DNA of 64,000 bases from Persicitalea jodogahamensis (GCF_014651615.1 NZ_BMXF01000005.1:286455-350454); one strand, 5' to 3'. Shown: positions 41,642-50,934, numbered from the stretch's first letter. The notes: generated from the letters alone by a model not told the origin. Made by a program: numbers and translations.

Positions 41642-42678
41642 ACTTCTTCGGCTTTATCGAGTTTGAATGTAAAGGTAGTTCCTTTGCCCGGCTTGGACAT
41701 CACGGCAATCTTAGAGCCGTGGCCATTCAGGATATGCTTTACTATGGCCAGGCCCAGTCCCGTGCCGCCGCGCTCCTTGGAACGGCTTTTCTCCACCCGG
41801 TAAAAACGCTCGAATATACGGTTCAGATGCTCCGCCGGGATGCCCGGCCCATTGTCGCGCACCGAAATGACGCTGTGCTTCTTCTCCTCGTTGAAGTGGA
41901 TGATAACCTTGCCTCCCTCTTTGTTGTACTTTACGGCGTTTTCAATGAGGTTGACCATCACCTGCTCAATGCGATGTCCATCAGCATTGACCCATACTTC
42001 AGTCAGGTTATCGGGTTTCACTTTAAAGGAAACCTTGCGATCCTGCGCGATTTTTTCCAGACGCTCCAGTACTTCTTCCACTACCAGGCGCAGGTCGATG
42101 CGCTCAATGTTCATTTTAATCGCCCCGGTTTCCATCTGTGAGAGTGTCACGAGGTCTTTCACCAGGGCATCGAGTCCGTCTAGGCTTTTTGCGGCTTTTT
42201 TCAGGAACCGGTCGCGCACTTTCTCATCGTCCATAGCCCCGTCGATAAGCGTATGCAAAAAGCCCTGTGCGGCGAAAATCGGGGTTTTTAACTCGTGCGA
42301 TACATCGGCGAGGAATTCGCGGCGAAACTGCTCCAGCTTTTTGAGTTCTTCTATCTCCTTCTGTTTCTTGGCCACATACACAAATATCTCGTCGTTCAGA
42401 CGTTTCAGAGGGTTATTCTCCCGCACCAGCGACTTCCGCGAGATGTCGAAGTCCTTCAATTTGAGTTTCCTGATCGTGCGGTACATTTTATTGACCTCCC
42501 GGTACACAATGATCTCGATGGTGTAAAGCACTAATCCAAACGATCCCGCAAAGCTCGCCGCCCCCACCACAAACAGCATGCTTGTGGTAACGTTGGGGAC
42601 AAAAGCCAGGAACGTCGTGCTGATCGCTGCGATCAGCACAGCCAGGATAAACGCGATGAGACGGGGACTCAAAGACAT
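41638..42678 (-). CDS. Sensor histidine kinase (PhoR-like)
   Basis: 346 residues. Two transmembrane helices (about 6-27 and 33-58) are separated by only a few residues, so there is essentially no periplasmic sensor domain. A linker (about 60-118), HisKA (H128 in SHELKTP) and HATPase_c with NLIENAVKY, DNGPGIP, FERFYR and GGTGLGLAIVKH follow, so all catalytic boxes are intact. Such short-loop kinases usually sense within the membrane or through a partner. No response regulator gene lies nearby. It overlaps by 4 bases with an SGNH lipoprotein gene and probably heads a three-gene operon. Confidence 0.93.
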   Translation of the reverse strand: MSLSPRLIAFILAVLIAAISTTFLAFVPNVTTSMLFVVGAASFAGSFGLVLYTIEIIVYREVNKMYRTIRKLKLKDFDISRKSLVRENNPLKRLNDEIFVYVAKKQKEIEELKKLEQFRREFLADVSHELKTPIFAAQGFLHTLIDGAMDDEKVRDRFLKKAAKSLDGLDALVKDLVTLSQMETGAIKMNIERIDLRLVVEEVLERLEKIAQDRKVSFKVKPDNLTEVWVNADGHRIEQVMVNLIENAVKYNKEGGKVIIHFNEEKKHSVISVRDNGPGIPAEHLNRIFERFYRVEKSRSKERGGTGLGLAIVKHILNGHGSKIAVMSKPGKGTTFTFKLDKAEEV

Positions 42679-42720
42679 GAGAAGCAGCTAGAAGCGGACT
42701 GAAAATAGGCCTGTAAGCGG

Positions 42721-42728
42721 CAAAGGTA
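42721..42728 (-). promoter_or_regulatory. Putative -7 box for the histidine kinase operon
   Basis: The minus strand reads TACCTTTG, an exact TAnnTTTG match, 43 bases before the kinase start. The -33 element is not clear. Confidence 0.35.
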
Positions 42729-42858
42729 GAAATCATTTGGCAATAGCCTGGTTTATGTGCGTAAACAGTAAGTCAGATTACCGAATTGTGGATTATTTCT
42801 GTTAATTTTGCGGAAATTTTTTACGCGTGACTCTGCCAACTCTTAAACCTATATCCAA

Positions 42859-43242
42859 ATGCAAGAAGAAAGGACCCGTTACTCGGAGGATGAACTCCGG
42901 GAGTTTGAGGCGTTGATCCAGGAAAAGCTGGAAGGCACGATGAACGAATTAAACTATATCAAAGGCACACTGAGCAAGAAAAACGACAGTGGTACCGACA
43001 TGACTGGCGGCACTGCCAAGTTATTGGAGGACGGAGCCGACGCCAGCGAGCGTGAGAACCTGAGCCAGATGGCCGCCCGCCTGCAGAAATACGCCATACA
43101 GCTTGAAAATGCCCTCGTGCGCATCAAGAATGGTACTTACGGTATTTGTGTCGACAGCGGAAAGCTTATTCCAAAAGAGCGTCTCCGCGTAGTACCACAT
43201 ACTCAGCAGACGATTGAAGCCAAGCTAAAACGGATGAAGTAA
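42859..43242 (+). CDS. TraR/DksA family transcriptional regulator
   Basis: 127 residues. An N-terminal helical hairpin (about 5-90) is followed by a shortened zinc-finger region: NGTYGICVDSGKLIPKERL (C97). Only one of the four cysteines of the classic DksA finger is present, as in other Bacteroidota members, so no zinc is likely to be bound there. DksA/TraR proteins enter the RNA polymerase secondary channel and alter initiation, often with ppGpp. The gene is divergent from the histidine kinase; a TAATTTTG box at 42803-42810 could be part of its promoter. It stands alone, ended by a strong terminator. Confidence 0.9.
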   Translation: MQEERTRYSEDELREFEALIQEKLEGTMNELNYIKGTLSKKNDSGTDMTGGTAKLLEDGADASERENLSQMAARLQKYAIQLENALVRIKNGTYGICVDSGKLIPKERLRVVPHTQQTIEAKLKRMK

Positions 43243-43268
43243 GTACCGATTTTTTTGAAAAAATCACC

Positions 43269-43308
43269 AAAAGGAAAGGGAAACTGCGAGCAGTTTCCCT
43301 TTCCTTTT
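43269..43308. terminator. Strong bidirectional terminator
   Basis: An 18-base perfect stem (AAAAGGAAAGGGAAACTG with CAGTTTCCCTTTCCTTTT) and a 4-base loop, between convergent dksA-like and TonB receptor genes. Confidence 0.9.
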
Positions 43309-43324
43309 GTAAAAATCTACACTT

Positions 43325-45526
43325 TTAAAAATTCCCCCGCAACGCCACGATGAAGCTGCGTCCCGCGGCACTTACACCACTGGCGAAGGTTCGGTAGTTG
43401 GCATCCGTAATATTCTCGACGGAGGCCTGAATTGTTAAAGAACTCGTTATCTGATAAGAAGCCCGCACGTTCAGCGTGTACCAGGCAGGCATGCCTTCGG
43501 GGGTCGCGCCGGACTCGTTGTCCTCGGCGTTTAGTCGGTAGTCGGCGATGCGCTTCCAGCCATTGTACAGGCTGAACGCCTCGGCCCGCCACTGCTTCCG
43601 TTGCCACTGCACGCTTACTTTGCCATAGGAAGGTGGAATATGGTCGAGTGGCGACTTACTTCCGTTATCTTCCAGCACCCGGCCTTTGGTTTTATTGTAA
43701 ATCGCCTGCAACCGCCAATTCGCAGCAGGATAAGCGTTTAACTCTACACTAACGCCCTGCACGTAGGCTCGCTGCTGATTCTGGTTGGCGGTCACGCGAC
43801 TGAGTTGCCCGTTGTAGTCGATACTATCGCGCCCGTTGAAAGTATAGGGGGTTAGAACCAGCGCGTCGCGCAGCCAGGAATGATATATAGTACCATTGAA
43901 TTTAAGAACCTTACCGAACCATTGCTCTACCGAAACCTCAGTGTTATAAGAGTATTCCGGTTTGAGGTCAGGGTTGGGAATTACGACTAGTCCCGGTTGA
44001 GAGTCGAACACTTTGCCCAGATCATCCACGTTCGGGGCACGGAAGCCGGTCGAACCCAGAAGCGAAACCTTGGAGGTACGTGAAGGCAGCCACACCAGCC
44101 CCAGGTTGCCCGTGACTGCCGTACTGTTCTGTCCGGCGTCCTCAAACGGAAAAGGAAAAAATTCCTTCGACACAAAACTAGCTTTCAAATTCACCTGATT
44201 CAGCCGTACCCCACCGTTGAGAATCCACTGATCGCTCAGACTCCATTGATCGGTGGCGTAGGCAGCCAGCCAGTCCATCGAACTGCCACCATCGGGATAG
44301 CGCGTATCCGCCGATGTTTGACTACCGGTGGTAATGTTGGTGAAGGTAGCCCGCGAATCTACGTCGTTGTGAATATATTCCAGCCCGTAGCGAAGCGTGT
44401 GCGCGCCGAGCCGCTTTTGGGCATCGGCGTTCAGGCTGTAAACCTTCACGTTTTCGTTCTGGCTTTTCAGCTGGGTGCTATTGAGAGAGCGGGAGTGGCG
44501 GCTTTCACCGATATTTTGGTAGGCCGCCGTAACCTGCATTTCATCGTAGTACTTTTCTCCTGTCAGGGTCAGCTGGTACGAAGCCAGGAAGCGCTTTTCC
44601 GGGCCGTAGTACCAATCCCCATAGCGGAGCTTGCCGTTTCTGACCTGCGTCAGGCGGTCGTAGCGCGGCACGTCGGTAGTAGTAGAATATTGTAAATTGA
44701 GGATGTGCTGCACTCGCGCAGAAGGCTGGAAACGGAATTTCTGGATAAAATCGTACTGCTTATAGCCTGTTCCGACCTGCACATTGGGCTTGTCGTTCTG
44801 CTTGATGACGTCCTTACCATTTTCCTGCGTGACATAATCAGGCCTTTTGCCAAAATCGGGATAAGCGTCGCGGCGGTTGGCCCCCTGCCGCAGGTCGCCG
44901 AAGTCGGAGGCGGTGAAGCCCGTGAGCGAGGCCCACTTCTCGCGACCTATGTTGACAGTCGCGTTGGTGGTCCACTCATTGTTGGCCGAGGCGTAGCGGG
45001 TCAGGATCGAGGTTTTGAAAAGCGTGGATGGTTGGTCGGACAATTCCGGCATCCGGGTTTTGAAGTGAAGTACCCCGCCCAAGGCGTCGCTACCATACAC
45101 GACGGAGTTTGGGCCGTACAGGATCTCTAACTGGTCCAGCATATTCTGGTCGATGCGCAGCACGTTTTGGAGGTGTCCGCCGCGAAAGATGGCGTTGTTC
45201 AGCCGCACGCCGTCCACCACGAGCAGGATACGGTTGGCCTCGAAGCCGCGCAGGACAGGACTCCCGCCACCCGCCTGACTCTTTTGTACAAATACCTGAC
45301 CGCTCTGCGTCAGGACATCCGCCGAGGTTTGGGCATTCCGGAAAGCAATATCCGAACGCTTGACCTGCTCAATCTGGTAGGGAACGTTGCGCTTGAGTTC
45401 GCCGAACTTGGAAGCCGAAACTACCACCTCGTTGAGTTGCAGCGTGTCGGTGGCGGCACTTTGTGCCAGTGCACTAGCTGAAAAAATCAGGCTGATAGTA
45501 GCGTAGCCAAGTACAATTTTTAGCAT
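43325..45526 (-). CDS. TonB-dependent outer-membrane receptor, haem/hydroxamate-receptor-like
   Basis: 733 residues from ATG 45526, whose signal peptide ends SALAQ; a TTG 8 codons upstream is less likely because a good promoter ends near 45541. The plug domain (about 40-170) has LNEVVVSASKFGE, GSPVLRGFEANRILLVVDG and ILYGPNSVVYGSDALGG. The barrel contains FRAP and NPDL boxes (GFRAPNVDDLGKVF, IPNPDLKPE) typical of haem receptors, but the conserved His between them is missing. There is no SusC-type N-terminal extension. The C-terminus ends in an aromatic residue (ALRGNF). It imports a TonB-dependent ligand, possibly a haem or metal compound; the exact ligand is unknown. Confidence 0.88.
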   Translation of the reverse strand: MLKIVLGYATISLIFSASALAQSAATDTLQLNEVVVSASKFGELKRNVPYQIEQVKRSDIAFRNAQTSADVLTQSGQVFVQKSQAGGGSPVLRGFEANRILLVVDGVRLNNAIFRGGHLQNVLRIDQNMLDQLEILYGPNSVVYGSDALGGVLHFKTRMPELSDQPSTLFKTSILTRYASANNEWTTNATVNIGREKWASLTGFTASDFGDLRQGANRRDAYPDFGKRPDYVTQENGKDVIKQNDKPNVQVGTGYKQYDFIQKFRFQPSARVQHILNLQYSTTTDVPRYDRLTQVRNGKLRYGDWYYGPEKRFLASYQLTLTGEKYYDEMQVTAAYQNIGESRHSRSLNSTQLKSQNENVKVYSLNADAQKRLGAHTLRYGLEYIHNDVDSRATFTNITTGSQTSADTRYPDGGSSMDWLAAYATDQWSLSDQWILNGGVRLNQVNLKASFVSKEFFPFPFEDAGQNSTAVTGNLGLVWLPSRTSKVSLLGSTGFRAPNVDDLGKVFDSQPGLVVIPNPDLKPEYSYNTEVSVEQWFGKVLKFNGTIYHSWLRDALVLTPYTFNGRDSIDYNGQLSRVTANQNQQRAYVQGVSVELNAYPAANWRLQAIYNKTKGRVLEDNGSKSPLDHIPPSYGKVSVQWQRKQWRAEAFSLYNGWKRIADYRLNAEDNESGATPEGMPAWYTLNVRASYQITSSLTIQASVENITDANYRTFASGVSAAGRSFIVALRGNF

Positions 45527-45547
45527 GTAATTATGTTTACAGGAAAA

Positions 45548-45578
45548 CAAAATTAGCGAAAGGGACTAACTCGCCAAA
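45548..45578 (-). promoter_or_regulatory. Promoter of the TonB receptor gene
   Basis: On the minus strand, TTTG (45578-45575) and TAATTTTG (45555-45548) are 19 bases apart, a full match to the Bacteroidota consensus. It gives the receptor its own transcript even though M14 lies upstream on the same strand. Confidence 0.6.
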
Positions 45579-45585
45579 CAAAAAC

Positions 45586-47055
45586 TCACTCTACCAAGCC
45601 GTTACCTTTTTTTGAAAATTTCTCTTCCAGATCGTACACAAACCCATTCACCACAACATAACGTACCTTCCCGTCTTTCTTCAGGATAAAGGTTGCGGCG
45701 TCACCCATATCCGGTGAACCGGTCGGGGTAGAAGCGGAGCGCAGAATATGGAAAGGATGCACCGTAAGGTACAGGCCCAGGCTGCGGCCCGAGGTGTTAG
45801 CGACGCGCAAATAAGTGTAGCCTTGCTTCCAGAGTTCCACGGGATTCAGTTTAGCGGCGTCGCTAATGCTTTTCAGAGTAGCAGGATATACCTTTCCGCG
45901 TTCCAGCGTGTAGCCGTCAGCGTTGATTTCCTGGCTGCCGTAGTGCGTCGATAGATCGCCGTATTCTTCTATCTTGCTGTAATAGAAGAATTTGCTGGCG
46001 TTGGCGTAGTTGACCTCATTGCGGTTGATCCCAAAGTCAGTTTGGTAGCTCTTGCCGCCCAGTTTCACCGTCGCGTTGCGCACCAGCAGGTCGTAGAGGT
46101 AGCGTTCGTTCTCGGGAATCTGGTAGTAATCGTCGCGGGTTTCGTCGGCTATTGAGCCGTCGGCTACGGCGGCCAGGCCCGACAGGATGGCAACGAAGTT
46201 GAGCTGACGAATGTACTGCTTTTCGGGATCACCAAGGTAGCCGCCCGACTCGATGAGAATAAGGGTAGTTCCCCATTTCTGCACGTTGTCGCCGAAGGCG
46301 CGCGGTTCGTGGTCGTCGGCATAGCGGGCCACCTGACCCGGAATAAAGGTCTGCAAAAGGCGATTCATCCGCACGACCATTTTCATGGATTTCTCGCGCA
46401 CGGAGTTGATGTTGCGGTCGTAGTCGTAAGCCGTCGCCAGAAACGAAATCGTGGCTACGTTGCCGCTGCGGCCCGCCGAGTAGCGCGGACTCTGATCGTG
46501 GAGGTTGAAACCGTATTCGGGCTGCAAAGTCTGCTGCAATTCTTTCAGGATACGGCCCTCGGGGGTTTGGAGGTACAGCGCATCGCGGTTCATGTCGATG
46601 CCCTGTGCGGTGCGTCGCTGGTAACGCTCGGCCCCGTCGGGGTTCAGCATGGGCACAATGTACAGCGTCAGGCTATCGAGTAGTTGCGCCCGCAACGCAT
46701 CGAAATCGTCATTCTTGCTTTCCAGAAAATTCAGGATGTCGAGCACTGCCATTGTCGCGGTGGGCTCGTCGCCGTGCATTTGGGTCCACAATAGGGCTTT
46801 ATGCGGGCCACGGCCGACTTTGACCATATCGATGGCGCGCCCTTCGAAAGATTCGCCAACCTTGGTGATTTCGTAGAGTGGATTGCCGCGGCGTTTGTCC
46901 AGCAATGCCTGCACATCCTTGTGTTTGAAGCGGCGTTGCGTTAAGGTACTTTCGCGGTAGGTAGCGTGGGCATCGTGGAGTTTTTTTGCAAGTGGAATGG
47001 GCTGGGCCGATAGCATAAATGGCGTTAGAAAGGCGATGAGAAAAAGTTTTTTCAT
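45586..47055 (-). CDS. Exported M14 family zinc carboxypeptidase
   Basis: 489 residues with a signal peptide (LIAFLTPFMLSAQP). The catalytic domain (about 45-330) has the zinc residues in MHGDEPT (HxxE) and the later His (FNLHDQSP region), the substrate-binding segment LNPDGAERYQRRTAQGIDMN and the catalytic Glu in LILIESGG. The C-terminal about 150 residues are beta-rich without a known domain. It cleaves C-terminal residues or peptide crosslinks outside the cytoplasm. It lies between a quinoprotein dehydrogenase gene and a TonB receptor gene on the same strand; a CAAAAGTA box at 47116-47123 could belong to its promoter. Confidence 0.9.
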   Translation of the reverse strand: MKKLFLIAFLTPFMLSAQPIPLAKKLHDAHATYRESTLTQRRFKHKDVQALLDKRRGNPLYEITKVGESFEGRAIDMVKVGRGPHKALLWTQMHGDEPTATMAVLDILNFLESKNDDFDALRAQLLDSLTLYIVPMLNPDGAERYQRRTAQGIDMNRDALYLQTPEGRILKELQQTLQPEYGFNLHDQSPRYSAGRSGNVATISFLATAYDYDRNINSVREKSMKMVVRMNRLLQTFIPGQVARYADDHEPRAFGDNVQKWGTTLILIESGGYLGDPEKQYIRQLNFVAILSGLAAVADGSIADETRDDYYQIPENERYLYDLLVRNATVKLGGKSYQTDFGINRNEVNYANASKFFYYSKIEEYGDLSTHYGSQEINADGYTLERGKVYPATLKSISDAAKLNPVELWKQGYTYLRVANTSGRSLGLYLTVHPFHILRSASTPTGSPDMGDAATFILKKDGKVRYVVVNGFVYDLEEKFSKKGNGLVE

Positions 47056-47190
47056 GGCAGTTGGCTTTCGGCCCCCGGCCTTTCAGTTTTTCCGATGGCC
47101 TGGCCGATTTTTTTTCAAAAGTAGTTGAAAACACGAAGGAGGATTCTAATAATCAAAAAAATCCATCCCTGCCCATAATCACTTCTCCAC

Positions 47191-49290
47191 TCATTTCAAG
47201 CGAAACGCCACGTAACTATCCCCCGAAGGCGAGCCAACTTTGCCGCCGCCACCCGCCGCGATGACAATGTATTGCTTTCCTTTTACCTGATAAATGGAGG
47301 GCGTCGCATACCCGCCGAAGGGTAGTTTATACTCCCAAACTACCTTGCCTGTGCGCTTGTCGAAGGCCCGGAACTTCTCGTCCTTGGTCGCGCCGATAAA
47401 TACCAGTCCACCCGCCGTCACGACACTGCCACCAAGATTCTGCGTTCCGGTAGGCGACAAGCCTTTGTCCATCAATTCTTTGTACTCACCCAGTGGTACT
47501 TGCCACAAAATTTCGCCTTTGTTCAGGTCGATGGCATTGAGCGTTCCCCAGGGTGGCTTCACGCCGGGATAACCGTCCTCGTCCTGCAAAATATTCCAGC
47601 CGTTGTGGACGTAACGCGTGGGTACTTTCTCGGCTGTCGCTGCTTTTGCTTCCTGGTTTTTATCCAATAAAAAAGCCAGCAACGCTTCCTTTTCTTTCCC
47701 CGAAATAGCCAGAAAAGCGGGCATCTGTCCGCGGCCGTTAGCCAGTATGGTACTCACTTCGGCTTCAGTGCGCCGCGCGGACAGGTTTGCCAACGATGGA
47801 TAAACGCTGCTGCCCGCACGGTCGCCACCGTGACAAGCCGCGCAGCCATTGAGGGCGTACAGTTTGCTACCCTGCGCCGCCAGCGTGCCGTTATTGGCGG
47901 TTTCCAGCTTCTTCATCTTGACCAGCAGCGGTACTTCATTGGCATTCACGTACATGATTCCGGTTTCGGGGTCAAAAGATGGTCCACCCCATTCGGCTCC
48001 GCCACGTGTACCGGGAAATTGCACGACTCCATCCACACCCGGCGGCGTGTAGATGTCGCCAAGCGTGGCCCCTTTGATAAAATTGATGAGGAATTCCTTG
48101 GATTTCGGGGTAACATCCGAGATATCAGCGCGGCTAAATACTTGGCGCACAAAGGGCTTGGGCTTGGTTGGGAATGGCTGTGTGGGCGAGGTAGTTTCGC
48201 CCACCAAAGCAGATGGCGGCACGGGCCGTTCCTCGATGGGAAAAATCGGCTTACCCGTTTCGCGGTCGAAGACGAAAACCATGCCCATTTTGGTAGTTTG
48301 AGCCACGGCGTCGATGGTTTTGCCGTTTTGTTTCAGCGTCACCAATGTGGGCGGGGCGGGTAGGTCGTAGTCCCAAAGGTCGTGGTGGACGAGCTGGTAG
48401 TGCCAGATACGCTTGCCGCTGCGGGCATCGAGCGCCAACAGACAATTGGCAAATAGGTTTTCGCCCGCGCGATTGCCGCCGTAAAAGTCAAATGCAGCCG
48501 ACCCCGTCGGCACGAAGACGAGGCCGCGCTTTTCATCCAGGCATAGCCCCGCCCACGAGTTGGCCCCACCGACTTCTTTGTGCGCTTCCTTGGGCCAGGT
48601 ATCGTAGCCAAACTCACCGGGTTGCGGAATCGTGCGGAAAGTCCAGGCGATTTTCCCGGTTTTCAGTTCATAGGCCCGCACAAAGCCGGGGGCCGCATCA
48701 TAGCCTTCGGTGAGCGCGGTCCCCTGAATCAGCAAATCCTGAAAAACAATGCCGGGCGACGACGCCCAGACCGTCAGTTTCTCGGCGTCGCGACCTAACC
48801 CTTCCCGCAAGTCTATCCGGCCATTTTTGCCAAAATCCTTCACTGATGCCCCGGTTGCAGCATTCAGGGCGTAAAGGTAGGGCCCGGCAGAAAAGTACAC
48901 GCGCTTGTCCGAGCCCGACTCCCAATACACGACGCCCCGGTTGGTACCGTTGGCGGTTTGCCCGGCAAAAGGATCGAATCGCCAGAGCTCGCGTCCGGTT
49001 TCGGGATCGAGAGCCATCAGTTTCAGCGCCGGCGAACTAACGTACATGCGCCCATCGGCCACGATAGGATTGCACTGGATGGACGAGCGGTTGCCCTCCC
49101 GCGCGTCGCCCGATTGGTAGGTCCAGGCGACTTCCAGATTTTCGACGTTGCTGAGGTTGATTTGATCCAGAGCTGAATAGGCCGTACTTGCTGCGTCAGC
49201 CCGGTAGGTGGCCCAGGTCGTGTGCGGCGGCACATCGGGCTGGCTGGCGTTCAGGAAGAGCAGCGGAAGAAAAGGAATGAGTTTTTTCAT
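47191..49290 (-). CDS. PQQ-dependent dehydrogenase with inserted cytochrome c domain
   Basis: 699 residues with a signal peptide (to about residue 17). The eight-bladed quinoprotein propeller starts TWATYRADAASTAYSALDQI and has tryptophan-docking repeats such as GRELWRFDPF and KIAWTFRT; the C-terminal part has GTLNAIDLNKGEILWQVPLG and FGGYATPSIY. A c-type cytochrome (CAACHGG, about 477-545) is inserted before the last blades. It belongs to the membrane or soluble glucose/quinate-type quinoprotein family. It oxidises an alcohol or aldose in the periplasm and passes electrons to its own haem. It has no membrane helices. It lies 135 bases upstream of the M14 gene. The substrate cannot be fixed. 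Confidence 0.9.
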   Translation of the reverse strand: MKKLIPFLPLLFLNASQPDVPPHTTWATYRADAASTAYSALDQINLSNVENLEVAWTYQSGDAREGNRSSIQCNPIVADGRMYVSSPALKLMALDPETGRELWRFDPFAGQTANGTNRGVVYWESGSDKRVYFSAGPYLYALNAATGASVKDFGKNGRIDLREGLGRDAEKLTVWASSPGIVFQDLLIQGTALTEGYDAAPGFVRAYELKTGKIAWTFRTIPQPGEFGYDTWPKEAHKEVGGANSWAGLCLDEKRGLVFVPTGSAAFDFYGGNRAGENLFANCLLALDARSGKRIWHYQLVHHDLWDYDLPAPPTLVTLKQNGKTIDAVAQTTKMGMVFVFDRETGKPIFPIEERPVPPSALVGETTSPTQPFPTKPKPFVRQVFSRADISDVTPKSKEFLINFIKGATLGDIYTPPGVDGVVQFPGTRGGAEWGGPSFDPETGIMYVNANEVPLLVKMKKLETANNGTLAAQGSKLYALNGCAACHGGDRAGSSVYPSLANLSARRTEAEVSTILANGRGQMPAFLAISGKEKEALLAFLLDKNQEAKAATAEKVPTRYVHNGWNILQDEDGYPGVKPPWGTLNAIDLNKGEILWQVPLGEYKELMDKGLSPTGTQNLGGSVVTAGGLVFIGATKDEKFRAFDKRTGKVVWEYKLPFGGYATPSIYQVKGKQYIVIAAGGGGKVGSPSGDSYVAFRLK

Positions 49291-49511
49291 TGTGGCTCTC
49301 AGCGATCGACTTACGGCCGTCGGCTTTTTTGATTTGAGATTAAAAGAACAATAGGAAGAGGGTTTACCGTTATGGGCTTATCTCAATAATCTTGCGACCT
49401 TTGTCAAAAGCTAAACAGCATCAAAGCTGATCGCTTACAAAAGAATTTTAAATTAATTGGCCTGGGAATCGGTGAGTTTGAAAAGCCGAATGCCGACCGC
49501 CGAAAACCCCC

Positions 49512-50234
49512 ATGAAGTATAATTTTCAAGACCTTATTCTTTTCGAGAACGACGATTTCCTGATTGTCAATAAACCCACTAACCTGGCCACGCTCGACGA
49601 GCGGACCGCCGACCGGGGCGATAGTCTGCTGCGACTGGCCCGAGAGTACAACCCCGAGTTGATGGCCGCCCACCGGCTCGACAAGGAAACCTCCGGCGCG
49701 CTGGCGTTCGCCAAACATCGCGAAGCGTACCGCCATCTGGCCATGCAGTTTGAGGCCCGCGAGGTGACCAAACGCTACCACGCCGTCACGAATGGAATAC
49801 ACGAGTTCGACAGCGTGTCGGTGTATCTACCCATCATGCAGCTGAAAAACGGCACCGCTGTGACCATCGACCGCCAAAAAGGCAAGGTGGCCGAGACTAT
49901 TTTCAATACGCTGAAAATCTACAAAGGCTACACGCTGGTAGAATGCATCCCCATCACGGGTCGGATGCACCAGATCCGTATTCACCTCTCCTGCCTGAGA
50001 GCCCCCATCGTCAATGATCCGCAGTACGGCGGCGAGCCGATTTTTTTATCCAAAATAAAAAGAAAATTCAATCTGAAACAGGGTTCAGAGGAGCAGCCGC
50101 TAATCCAGCGAGTAGCCTTGCACGCCTACTCATTGTCATTTTTTCTGATGGCTGGCGAGGGCGTTCAGGTGACGGCTCCTTATCCGAAAGATATGGATGT
50201 GCTGGTAAAGCAACTGGATAAGTGGGGGGTGTAA
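49512..50234 (+). CDS. RluA-family pseudouridine synthase
   Basis: 240 residues, single catalytic domain without an S4 domain. The catalytic Asp lies in HRLDKETSGALAFAKH; VTKRYHAV and TGRMHQIRIHLSCLRAPIVNDPQYGG are also diagnostic. The enzyme isomerises uridine in rRNA or tRNA. The short form resembles RluA/RluC-like proteins of Bacteroidota; the target base is unknown. The insert KIKRKFNLKQGSEEQPLI before the last strand is typical of this branch. It stops 12 bases from the end of a convergent gene. Confidence 0.92.
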   Translation: MKYNFQDLILFENDDFLIVNKPTNLATLDERTADRGDSLLRLAREYNPELMAAHRLDKETSGALAFAKHREAYRHLAMQFEAREVTKRYHAVTNGIHEFDSVSVYLPIMQLKNGTAVTIDRQKGKVAETIFNTLKIYKGYTLVECIPITGRMHQIRIHLSCLRAPIVNDPQYGGEPIFLSKIKRKFNLKQGSEEQPLIQRVALHAYSLSFFLMAGEGVQVTAPYPKDMDVLVKQLDKWGV

Positions 50235-50246
50235 AAGACGGCTTTA

Positions 50247-50894
50247 TCAGCTGAAACTAAACAACGCCGAAAAAAGTGTGACGAAGATATAAACCATCAC
50301 CAGCCACGCTCCGGCGGCCATAGCGAGCGAGCTGAAAATTACGCCAATTATTGCAGCAGTCTTTCCAGAGGGTACATCTGGACTATCTTTTTGTCGAAGC
50401 AGACTGAAGATTCCAAAAAAAATACCGGTTATCCCTAACAGAAAGCCTGTAAATGCCAGTCCGAATAGTTCCAGCGTAAACAGCGATGGAATCAATAGAA
50501 CCAAACCAACTGCTCCCAAGACTAATGAAGCCACTCCCAAACCCCGAGAGGGAAGAGGTTTGGGCTCATCTATTTTCTGCTTAAATAAAGGCTTTACGCT
50601 TTGTTTCGATAGTCTGCTGGTCTTAATTTGTTTCTTCTTGATAAAAGCTCGCTGCGGGTTGGCTGCTTTTGCCAAAGCGAGTATTGGCTGCGCAACAACT
50701 ACCTGTTTCTCTTCCTGTAAAATTCCCGACGAGTCGGCTTCCGCCAAAAAGACCCGTTTCTCAATGACGGGCGGGTTGCTTCTTGTCTCATGAAGATATG
50801 GCCTGGCAGCCAGATCGTCAAAAAGAGCATATTCCTTTCTGTGACAAGCTTGGCTTGCCCAAACAAACGCTATAAGGATAACAAGCCTTTTCAT
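50247..50894 (-). CDS. Lipoprotein with C-terminal membrane segments (KEY-type, member 1)
   Basis: 215 residues. A lipoprotein signal ends at C17, followed by HRKEYALFDD. A polar, basic spacer (about 27-118) comes next. The C-terminus has two or three hydrophobic segments in a DUF4190-like pattern (RGLGVASLVLGAVGLVLL, then GFLLGITGIFFGIFSLL, basic SGKTAAIIGVIFSSLAMAAG, and a final helix). The same layout and the cysteine-adjacent KEY motif recur in the next gene upstream, suggesting duplication. No function is known. The lipid anchor plus inner-membrane hairpins would fix it in one membrane with a long periplasmic loop. The -7 box at 50927-50934 may drive it. Confidence 0.6.
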   Translation of the reverse strand: MKRLVILIAFVWASQACHRKEYALFDDLAARPYLHETRSNPPVIEKRVFLAEADSSGILQEEKQVVVAQPILALAKAANPQRAFIKKKQIKTSRLSKQSVKPLFKQKIDEPKPLPSRGLGVASLVLGAVGLVLLIPSLFTLELFGLAFTGFLLGITGIFFGIFSLLRQKDSPDVPSGKTAAIIGVIFSSLAMAAGAWLVMVYIFVTLFSALFSFS

Positions 50895-50926
50895 AGCTTA
50901 CAGAATTTTTTTAACAACCTGAATCA

Positions 50927-50934
50927 CAAAGATA
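50927..50934 (-). promoter_or_regulatory. Putative -7 box for the KEY-lipoprotein gene (member 1)
   Basis: The minus strand reads TATCTTTG, the same box as at ispH, 33 bases before the start. It partly overlaps a hairpin terminator, and no clear -33 element is seen. Confidence 0.3.
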
